DNA from: a bacterium
GTDB lineage: Bacteria; Patescibacteriota; Minisyncoccia; JACQLN01
NCBI GenBank assembly: GCA_030697855.1
Contig: JAUYOU010000058.1
Coordinates: forward strand, 1-21,839
Direction of reading: 5' to 3'
DNA length: 21,839 nucleotides
This document shows positions 6,309-11,721 of this stretch, in pieces. The notes under the pieces were generated by a model. That model was given only the letters and a program-made list of their open reading frames with translations. It did no database searches and was not told the origin of the DNA. How positions within the stretch are numbered: the stretch's first letter is position 1; each line of letters starts with the position of its first letter. Position numbers and translations under genes: made by a program.

Positions 6309-6887
6309 ATGCCTAATAACTACGAGACAAATAGTCAAAGACAAAGATATGTTCAAAAAAGCGGTAGAGCTTGGGAACATTTTGTTAGAGATAAAGTAAA
6401 TCAAGATTTACTTTATCTTAGATCTAAATTGAAAGTCATAAGGGGTGATGATGCTAGAAATGATAATAATTTATGGAAAAAACTTAGTATCCCTGTTGGC
6501 AAAATTAACTCTAATCAAAGAATTTGGGGAGATATAGATCTTGTTGTGGTTGATGAAAATAACAATCCTATTGCAATTATAAGTTGTAAAACTAGTTTGC
6601 ATGGAAGACTTTCAGAATCATTATTTTATGCAGTTGTTTTAAAAGATATGATTTCAAGTTTAAAATTTGTTTTTTCCACCCCTGATAAAGGAAGACAGCA
6701 AAGTGGGGGGTCTTGGCAGTCAGAATGGGGTAGCGAAGAAAGTCCAACAAAAGATAGACAACTAGGATCCCATTATACAGATGGAATATATATTGAAAAT
6801 AACAAAACTAAATTAGGAGGCAAGTTAAAAGCATTAAGTAGTCTAGCTAAAGACCTTGTTGATTGGCATTCAAATAAACTAGACTAA
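6309..6887 (+). CDS. Type II restriction endonuclease, PD-(D/E)XK fold, BsaWI-like
   Basis: A 192-residue protein with a nuclease core: GDIDLVVVDENNNPIAIISC followed by KTSLHGR. Asp75/Asp77 and Ser92-Cys93-Lys94 fit the D...SxK variant of the PD-(D/E)XK active site used by CCGG-family endonucleases, in which the second acidic residue comes from the next helix (here probably Glu103 in RLSESLF). The SCKTSLHGR segment followed by a SLFYAVVLKD helix and VFSTPD resembles BsaWI (W^CCGGW), so a similar target is a reasonable guess, not shown. The ATG lies 6 bases after the ileS stop, with no promoter visible in the gap, so it is probably expressed with ileS. It converges, overlapping 9 bases, with the LexA-methyltransferase gene, its probable partner. 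Base composition is more AT-rich than ileS, consistent with horizontal acquisition. Confidence 0.8.
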   Translation: MPNNYETNSQRQRYVQKSGRAWEHFVRDKVNQDLLYLRSKLKVIRGDDARNDNNLWKKLSIPVGKINSNQRIWGDIDLVVVDENNNPIAIISCKTSLHGRLSESLFYAVVLKDMISSLKFVFSTPDKGRQQSGGSWQSEWGSEESPTKDRQLGSHYTDGIYIENNKTKLGGKLKALSSLAKDLVDWHSNKLD

Positions 6888-8225
6888 TTTCCCTTGGTTT
6901 ATTTCTTTTTCTAATCTGTCTTTAGCTATCTTGCAGTATTGAGGAGAAACATCTATGTGTATAAAATTTCTACCAGTTTTTGCTGCCACTGTTGCTACTG
7001 TTCCTGTACCCCCGAACATATCTAAGACAGTGCTATCTTTGTAAGAATAGAATTTTACTAATCTATATATTAAATCTTCAGGGAATGGTGCGGGATGTCC
7101 CTTCCTGTGTCTTTCTGGTTGTATTTGCCAAAAGCCATCAGAAAATTTCATAAATTCATCTTTAGTAATATCAGCCATACCATTGTCCCCATCTAAGCGA
7201 TCTTGATCTTTAGAAAAAATTAAAACATATTCCCATGATGGAACTATATGTGGGTTGGCTGGACTTTTAAAACTTCCCCACGCGGTTCTTTTAAGCATTG
7301 TCTGCTTATACCATATAATTTCTGTTCTAAACTTCATTCCTAGTTTTCTAAGTTGGGCTATAAAATCGTGATGTATTGGTACAAAATCTTTTATACCCGT
7401 TGGCGCAATATTTATAGCGAACCTACCACCAGAAACTAAAACACTTTTTGTTTCTTGCCAAACTTTATATAGCCAATCAAGATAATCTGAATATTCCATC
7501 TTATCGTTGTGGTTATCGTAGTTTTTCCCAACATTGTATGGTGGAGAAGTTATTGCTAAGTGAACAGAATTGTCGGGGATTTTTCTAATTGTTTCTAAAA
7601 CATCACCACAGTTTATTTTATTTACTAAAGTTTCTAGATTTCGAATAACACTTATAACCCTACCTTGTATTTCAAGTTGTTTTACAAATATAGGCTTAAG
7701 TTCTGGATTGGCTGGTTGAAGTCTAAAGCCATTTTTTTCTTTATATATCTTTTTTAGTGTTGTTTCACTTCCATTTATAAGTGCGACTATACTGTCCCCG
7801 TCTTTTGCAGTATCTTGCCTACGAACAATCACTGTATCTCCACTAAAAATTCCTTCGCCAATCATACTATTACCATTAACTGTTAGAGCAAAGTGTTCAC
7901 CCTGTTGAGATAAAAGATTTTTTGGTACAGATATTTTTTCTGGGATTTCATATGTTTCTATTGGTTCGCCAGCTGTGATAGTTCCAACAAGAGGTACGGA
8001 AATTAATGTCTCTAAAGATTTAATTTCCATATTTCTTTTTTGATGTTTTTCTCTTTTTAAATAACCCTTACCTGTCAAAGTTTGCAGATGCTGGCTGATT
8101 GTTGCGGTAGAGCTTAAATTAAAATGTTTGCCGATTTCCTTGTGGGAGGGAGCATAACCTTTTTTATTGCTATACTTAGTTACAAAATCAAGGATTTGTT
8201 TTTGCCTAGGAGTTAAGTTTCTCAT
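6879..8225 (-). CDS. LexA repressor fused to DNA methyltransferase (TSPPY type)
   Basis: A 448-residue fusion. Residues 1-~66 form a LexA winged helix-turn-helix (LTPRQKQILDFVTKYSNKKG, PSHKEIGKHFNLSSTATISQ, LTGKGYLKREK). Residues ~75-197 form the S24 self-cleavage domain: cleavage site TITAGEP (Ala85-Gly86), Ser120 in VNGNSM, Lys158 in ETTLKKI, and the LexA ending RVISVIRN. Within a few residues a beta-type amino-methyltransferase begins: NKINCGDVLETIRKIPDNSV, motif IV TSPPYN at 227-231, target-recognition region with WYKQTMLKRTAWGSFKSPAN, and motif I DMFGGTGTVA at 402-411 near the C-terminus, followed by FIHIDVSPQY. TSPPY is typical of N4-cytosine enzymes, though N6-adenine cannot be excluded. 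It presumably protects the sites cut by the convergent endonuclease, and RecA-stimulated cleavage at Ala85-Gly86 would separate the DNA-binding domain from the enzyme. The ATG 8225 appears leaderless. Confidence 0.93.
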   Translation of the reverse strand: MRNLTPRQKQILDFVTKYSNKKGYAPSHKEIGKHFNLSSTATISQHLQTLTGKGYLKREKHQKRNMEIKSLETLISVPLVGTITAGEPIETYEIPEKISVPKNLLSQQGEHFALTVNGNSMIGEGIFSGDTVIVRRQDTAKDGDSIVALINGSETTLKKIYKEKNGFRLQPANPELKPIFVKQLEIQGRVISVIRNLETLVNKINCGDVLETIRKIPDNSVHLAITSPPYNVGKNYDNHNDKMEYSDYLDWLYKVWQETKSVLVSGGRFAINIAPTGIKDFVPIHHDFIAQLRKLGMKFRTEIIWYKQTMLKRTAWGSFKSPANPHIVPSWEYVLIFSKDQDRLDGDNGMADITKDEFMKFSDGFWQIQPERHRKGHPAPFPEDLIYRLVKFYSYKDSTVLDMFGGTGTVATVAAKTGRNFIHIDVSPQYCKIAKDRLEKEINQGKLV

Positions 8226-8231
8226 AACTTA

Positions 8232-8260
8232 ATTATACTATTTTCAATACCGAAAATTAA
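8232..8260 (-). promoter_or_regulatory. Promoter of the LexA-methyltransferase gene (leaderless)
   Basis: On the minus strand a perfect -10 TATAAT (8232-8237) lies 6 bases before the ATG at 8225, so transcription should start at or within a base or two of the start codon. The -35 position (8255-8260, TTAATT after a 17-base spacer) is poor, which suits a regulated promoter. Confidence 0.65.
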
Positions 8261-8267
8261 CCGAAAG
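8249..8267 (-). promoter_or_regulatory. Candidate LexA operator: two direct repeats across spacer and -35
   Basis: On the minus strand CTTTCGGT (8260-8267) and TTTTCGGT (8249-8256) are direct repeats 11 bases apart, i.e. one helical turn, covering the spacer and -35 region of the fusion gene's promoter. A LexA dimer bound here would block polymerase. LexA proteins of different phyla use different operators, and some bind direct repeats, but this site is an inference from position and repetition only. Confidence 0.45.
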
Positions 8268-8276
8268 TTATCCACA
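8268..8276 (+). promoter_or_regulatory. Single DnaA-box match
   Basis: TTATCCACA matches the strong DnaA-box consensus exactly and abuts the candidate operator. There is no cluster of boxes or AT-rich unwinding array with dnaA/dnaN next to it, so it is not an origin. It may be a DnaA regulatory site or a chance match. Confidence 0.3.
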
Positions 8277-8364
8277 ATATGGATGTTTCAAATAAGAATA
8301 GTTTTGTGTTTCCATGGGGTTATAAAAATATTTTACAAAAATAGAAATATTACGGTAAAATTAA

Positions 8365-8390
8365 ATTAAATCAAGAACAGATTAAATCAA
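8365..8390. repeat. Short direct repeat in the divergent intergenic region
   Basis: The 10-mer attaaatcaa occurs at 8365-8374 and 8381-8390, 16 bases apart, between the LexA-fusion promoter and the plus-strand gene at 8441. It could be an operator half-site pair or low-complexity AT-rich DNA. A weak -10 (TATATT, 8418-8423) for the 8441 gene lies downstream, without a good -35. Confidence 0.3.
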
Positions 8391-8440
8391 TAAAAATCGA
8401 CTAGTGACATTCTCAAGTATATTAGGTTGTTGTAAATAAA

Positions 8441-8701
8441 ATGAGTAAAGAGATATTAAAATCAATTAATGTGTTTGTTAGATTTGATCCGGTTATGGAA
8501 GCAATTACTGGCCAGACAGAAATGAAAATTATTATGAGCTATAATGCACCATTTATTTTTCTTTTGCATAGTATTTTTACTTCTTACCCTGAAATCCAAA
8601 GACGGTACCCGCCGGGCAAACTAGCAATGACGCTAAACGGTCAACATCCAACAGAGTATGAGTTTCTTAAAGATGGAGACAGAGTGAGTTTTTTCATATA
8701 A
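8441..8701 (+). CDS. MoaD/ThiS-like beta-grasp protein lacking the GG tail
   Basis: An 86-residue protein whose layout follows the small sulfur-carrier fold: an N-terminal strand (SINVFVRFDPVMEAITGQTE), a leucine-containing helix (FIFLLHSIFTSYPEIQRRYP), then LAMTLNGQHP and the closing strand-turn FLKDGDRVSFFI. The NG...LKDGDRV pattern is what MoaD and ThiS proteins show just before their C-terminal PPvsGG. Here the chain stops at that point, so it cannot form a thiocarboxylate and, if the relation is right, must act as a binding or structural ubiquitin-like module. No moaE, moeB or thi genes are nearby. It starts a plus-strand run, with the next gene 10 bases after its stop. Family assignment is by eye. 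Confidence 0.6.
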   Translation: MSKEILKSINVFVRFDPVMEAITGQTEMKIIMSYNAPFIFLLHSIFTSYPEIQRRYPPGKLAMTLNGQHPTEYEFLKDGDRVSFFI

Positions 8702-8711
8702 AGTTCTTCCA

Positions 8712-9383
8712 ATGATTTTTACTAAAAATATTAAAAAAATAAAACGACCTAAAGTTATTGGTGGTTTTAAGGTGCCTGTGTGGTGGGAATGCGGCTGGAG
8801 AAGAAAAAATTGTAAAAAAAGAAGCTGTGTTTTATGCGGAGGGATTATAACTGATAGAGAAAAACATATAGCTAAAGGGGAATGTCCAGATAGTGTGAAA
8901 TCTGTTTTGGAGGATGTTGGACAATCTTTAGCCGAGACTTTAGTTATGATAAAGGTAGATGCTGAAAAACACGGTATAGATATAATTAATATCGAAGACA
9001 TAAAAGAACCACCTAAGCCAGAGAGTCATGCGCTTTATAGGAATATAGCCAAATGGCGCAATGGAATAATTAAACTTGTTGACAAGGCGGATGAAGCCGA
9101 TGAAATTTGGATTTCTACAGAACCCGCTGCTGATCTTTTGTGGTATATAAGTACTTTATCGGCAAAAACATATCGACAACTTTGTAATCGCTGGCACATT
9201 AAAAATGGGGATGGTTATGGGGAATTTGATTATAAATACACGCAGTATGTTTTGAGTGAAGTGCTTGATATTCTTGAAAATTCTCTAGCTCAACTTACAA
9301 AATTAAATTCTCAGCACCAAGTTGTTTTAATGTTTGCGCTAAATCAGTTGATTAAGTTTAGAAAGTCGATTTTATCAATTTGA
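8712..9383 (+). CDS. Hypothetical protein with N-terminal zinc-finger-like cysteines
   Basis: I do not recognise this 223-residue protein. Near the N-terminus Cys27 and Cys34 precede CVLCGGIITDREKHIAKGEC, in which Cys39, Cys42, His52 and Cys58 give a C-x2-C-x9-H-x5-C pattern that would fit one zinc ion. The rest is predicted mostly helical, with an acidic stretch KADEADEIWISTEP and a long C-terminal helix (YVLSEVLDILENSLAQLTKL) ending in basic LIKFRKSILSI. There is no signal peptide or membrane span. It lies 10 bases after the beta-grasp gene, so the two are probably one transcript. A nucleic-acid or protein-binding role is possible but not shown. Confidence 0.75.
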   Translation: MIFTKNIKKIKRPKVIGGFKVPVWWECGWRRKNCKKRSCVLCGGIITDREKHIAKGECPDSVKSVLEDVGQSLAETLVMIKVDAEKHGIDIINIEDIKEPPKPESHALYRNIAKWRNGIIKLVDKADEADEIWISTEPAADLLWYISTLSAKTYRQLCNRWHIKNGDGYGEFDYKYTQYVLSEVLDILENSLAQLTKLNSQHQVVLMFALNQLIKFRKSILSI

Positions 9384-9434
9384 TTTATTCCATAGTAACT
9401 AGTGATAACTGTTCTTGCTAGGATTTAAATTTAT

Positions 9435-9698
9435 ATGCCTCGAATCACATCTGTAACTGTTGAATGCAAATGCGGGGAGAAGATTTTTAAATATCATAAA
9501 TCGGGAACGGGAAGATTAATTAAATGTTTTGTTTCTAAAATTTCTGCAGACTATTTTTCTCTACCTAAAAAACTGCCAACCGGCAGTGCTGTGGCTTGCC
9601 CCAAGTGCGGCGAACGTGTGGGCGTGGTGCAAATGATCAAAGGCCAAGTTGCTGTAAAATTAAACCAAGGGCAAATAAAACCTATTAGAATAGGTTAA
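9435..9698 (+). CDS. Small zinc-ribbon-like hypothetical protein
   Basis: An 87-residue basic protein. It has CKCG at 11-14 and CPKCG at 55-59, two knuckles that could hold one zinc, separated by about 40 residues with a further Cys31. The second half (ACPKCGERVGVVQMIKGQVA) is the better ribbon-like part. It is probably a nucleic-acid-binding protein, but the family is unknown to me. Its stop codon is one base before the start of the YgjP-type peptidase gene, indicating translational coupling. Confidence 0.7.
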   Translation: MPRITSVTVECKCGEKIFKYHKSGTGRLIKCFVSKISADYFSLPKKLPTGSAVACPKCGERVGVVQMIKGQVAVKLNQGQIKPIRIG

Positions 9699-9699
9699 G

Positions 9700-10239
9700 A
9701 TGCAGGAAATTAATTACACTCTAAAGCTAAGTAAGAAAGCTAAAAGATTACGGCTCGCTATTTATTGCGATGGCGCGGTTGTTTTAACCGCGCCTCATTC
9801 GGCTGGCCAGAATTTTATAAACCAATTTGTTAACAAAAATACAGATTGGATTTTAAAAAAGTTAGAAGGCTTCAAACCATTTGTTCCAAGGGTTCCTGTA
9901 AAAAATACCAGAAGAGAATTTATTAAATACAAAACCGAAGCATTGGTGTTGGCTCAAAGCAGGGTAGGTTATTTTAACAAGTTTTATAATTTTAAATTTA
10001 ATAAAATAAACATTCGAAACCAGAAAACCCGCTGGGGTAGTTGTTCTAAAAAAGGCAATTTAAATTTTAACTACAAAATTGCGTTGCTATCGCCAGCTGC
10101 TGCCGACTATATTATTGTTCACGAATTATGCCATTTAGGCGAATTTAATCACTCGCGTAACTTTTGGAATTTAGTAGCCAAAACAATTCCTAATTATTTG
10201 GGTATAAGAAGGGAATTAAAACGTGGGGGTTTATGTTAA
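9700..10239 (+). CDS. YgjP-like zinc metallopeptidase (M48/DUF45)
   Basis: A 179-residue soluble protein with the YgjP family layout: an N-terminal strand-rich part (INYTLKLSKKAKRLRLAIYC), the conserved segment QKTRWGSCSKKGNLNFNY (109-125), and the zinc site HELCH at 141-145 with a third ligand His151 in GEFNHSRNFW. HExxH here reads HELCH, the usual form in this family. Members are predicted metallopeptidases related to SprT/WLM; substrates are largely unknown. The gene follows the zinc-ribbon gene by one base and precedes a DUF5654-like gene by 11 bases. Confidence 0.9.
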   Translation: MQEINYTLKLSKKAKRLRLAIYCDGAVVLTAPHSAGQNFINQFVNKNTDWILKKLEGFKPFVPRVPVKNTRREFIKYKTEALVLAQSRVGYFNKFYNFKFNKINIRNQKTRWGSCSKKGNLNFNYKIALLSPAAADYIIVHELCHLGEFNHSRNFWNLVAKTIPNYLGIRRELKRGGLC

Positions 10240-10250
10240 AATAAATTTAG

Positions 10251-10505
10251 ATGATAGATAGAATCAAAAAAACTCAATCTGAAATTCGTGGGGAGCTTAG
10301 AGAAAAAACTTTGGGTTATATTGTAACTGCATTAGGGTTGGTAGCTGGTTTGGCCTGGAACGAAGCTATTAAAGCTTCTATTGAATATACTTTTCCTTTA
10401 ACTAAAGACACAATACAAGCCAAGTTTATTTATGCTGGCGTTATAACAGTTCTGATTGGGCTTCTTACTTATGTTTTGTCTAAGTTGTTAGGAAGTAAAA
10501 AGTAA
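10251..10505 (+). CDS. DUF5654-like small membrane protein
   Basis: An 84-residue protein with an amphipathic, charged N-terminus (MIDRIKKTQSEIRGELREKT) and two hydrophobic segments, LGYIVTALGLVAGLAWNEAI and FIYAGVITVLIGLLTYVLS, ending in a basic tail KLLGSKK. The pattern, in particular GLAWNEAI after the first segment, matches small DUF5654 proteins found in Patescibacteria and archaea. Function is unknown. It probably belongs to the same transcript as the peptidase gene. Confidence 0.75.
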   Translation: MIDRIKKTQSEIRGELREKTLGYIVTALGLVAGLAWNEAIKASIEYTFPLTKDTIQAKFIYAGVITVLIGLLTYVLSKLLGSKK

Positions 10506-10538
10506 AAGGTCGGTTAATAAAATATTTTAAATAAAAAT

Positions 10539-10811
10539 ATGGCAGTTAAATTAAATAAAAATAATACGGGTTTGACGGTGGGTTTATTTATAGGTTTGAT
10601 GCATGTAGTTTGGTCGTTTCTAGTTTCCGTAGGGTATGCTCAAAGTTATTTAGACATGGTTTATAGATTTCACTTCTTAAACAACCCTCCCGTTGTTTTA
10701 CCGTTCATGCTGAATGATGCTGTAAAATTGGTTGTATTTGCGGCAGTGATGGGTTATGCGATGGGTTTTGTATTCGCGTTTATTTGGAACAAAGGCTACG
10801 GCCGAGACTAG
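10539..10811 (+). CDS. Hypothetical two-span membrane protein
   Basis: A 90-residue protein with two likely transmembrane helices: TGLTVGLFIGLMHVVWSFLV and LVVFAAVMGYAMGFVFAFIW, joined by a loop containing YRFHFLNNPPVVLPF. The N-terminus is basic (MAVKLNKNN), suggesting it stays inside. I do not recognise a characterised family. It sits 10 bases before msrA, so it may be co-transcribed with the methionine sulfoxide reductases, but no functional link is evident. Confidence 0.7.
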   Translation: MAVKLNKNNTGLTVGLFIGLMHVVWSFLVSVGYAQSYLDMVYRFHFLNNPPVVLPFMLNDAVKLVVFAAVMGYAMGFVFAFIWNKGYGRD

Positions 10812-10821
10812 TTAATTTCTT

Positions 10822-11346
10822 ATGATTCAAAGCGCGATTTTTGGCGGCGGTTGTTTTTGGTGTACCGAAGCCGTATTTAAACAATTAAAGGGAGTTAAGA
10901 GTGTAACCTCGGGTTATGCTGGTGGAATAAAAGAAAACCCTACATACGAAGAAGTTAGCAGTGGAAGTACGGGCCACGCCGAGGTTATTAAAATAGAGTT
11001 TGATTCAGCCGAGACTTCTTTTGACGATTTACTTACGGTGTTTTTTGCTACGCACGACTCAACAACATTAAACCGCCAAGGCAACGACGTGGGTACACAG
11101 TATCGTTCAATAATTTTATATACTTCGCCCGAACAAGAAAAAGAGGCTAATAAATTTATTGCGGACTTGAATCAGTCAGGCGAAAAAATTGTTACCGAAG
11201 TTAAATCTTTAGAAAAGTTTTACGAAGCCGAAAGTTATCACAAAGATTTTTATGTTAGAAATAAAGACAAACCATATTGTCAGTTAATAATTAGCCCCAA
11301 GTTAGAAAAGTTGAAGGAGAAGTTTTATATGTTGTTAAAGAATTAA
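10822..11346 (+). CDS. msrA: Peptide-methionine (S)-S-oxide reductase MsrA
   Basis: Reduces the S-epimer of methionine sulfoxide in proteins, repairing oxidative damage. The 174-residue product begins with the active site AIFGGGCFWCTEAVF, in which Cys11 is the nucleophile and Cys14 or Cys in KPYCQLI is the resolving residue. It then shows VTSGYAGG, NPTYEEVSSGSTGHAEVIKI, FFATHDSTTLNRQGNDVGTQ and YRSIILY, all family hallmarks. There is no signal peptide, so it acts in the cytoplasm. msrB follows after 3 bases, giving a pair covering both sulfoxide epimers. Confidence 0.97.
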   Translation: MIQSAIFGGGCFWCTEAVFKQLKGVKSVTSGYAGGIKENPTYEEVSSGSTGHAEVIKIEFDSAETSFDDLLTVFFATHDSTTLNRQGNDVGTQYRSIILYTSPEQEKEANKFIADLNQSGEKIVTEVKSLEKFYEAESYHKDFYVRNKDKPYCQLIISPKLEKLKEKFYMLLKN

Positions 11347-11349
11347 AAT

Positions 11350-11721
11350 ATGAAAGATGACAAAGAACTAGACTCAGAACTTTTCCATGTAGCTCGCGAA
11401 AAAGGCACGGAAGTGCCTTTTAGTGGTAAATATATAGATACAAAAGAAAAGGGAATGTATAAATGTGCGGTTTGTAGCGCAGAACTTTTTTCTTCGGAAA
11501 CTAAATTTGATTCTGGTACGGGCTGGCCGAGTTTTACCGAACCCGCCAATCTAGAAAATGTAGAATTAAAAAAGGACACAAGCCAAGGTATGGTTCGCAC
11601 CGAAGTTGTTTGTAAAAAGTGTGGTGCGCACTTGGGTCATGTTTTTGACGATGGTCCAGCGGATAAAGGTGGCAAGCGTTATTGTATAAATTCTGTTTGT
11701 TTGGATTTAGAAAAGGAGTAA
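11350..11721 (+). CDS. msrB: Peptide-methionine (R)-S-oxide reductase MsrB
   Basis: Reduces the R-epimer of methionine sulfoxide, complementing MsrA. The 123-residue product carries the zinc cysteines KCAVC (39, 42) and CKKC (88, 91), the family signature FDSGTGWPSF, and RYCINS with the catalytic Cys112. It is slightly shorter than typical, beginning directly at LFHVAREKGTEVPFSGKY. It forms an operon with msrA. Its TAA stop abuts the stop of the convergent glycosyltransferase gene with no base between, so there is no room for a separate terminator. Confidence 0.97.
   Translation: MKDDKELDSELFHVAREKGTEVPFSGKYIDTKEKGMYKCAVCSAELFSSETKFDSGTGWPSFTEPANLENVELKKDTSQGMVRTEVVCKKCGAHLGHVFDDGPADKGGKRYCINSVCLDLEKE

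Noticed and set aside
6879..8225. LexA and methyltransferase as two separate genes joined by a sequencing error
   Set aside because: The frame is open through both domains with no stop, and the junction places the LexA ending directly before the methyltransferase start with a sensible linker; convergent placement with the endonuclease supports one gene. Only reads could exclude it fully.
8226..8440. Replication origin
   Set aside because: Only one exact DnaA box, no dnaA/dnaN/gyrase genes nearby and no clear unwinding array.
8633..9001. Minus-strand ORF of 122 codons
   Set aside because: Antisense to the beta-grasp and Cys-rich genes; composition is low-complexity Ser/Leu/Ile and there is no start signal.
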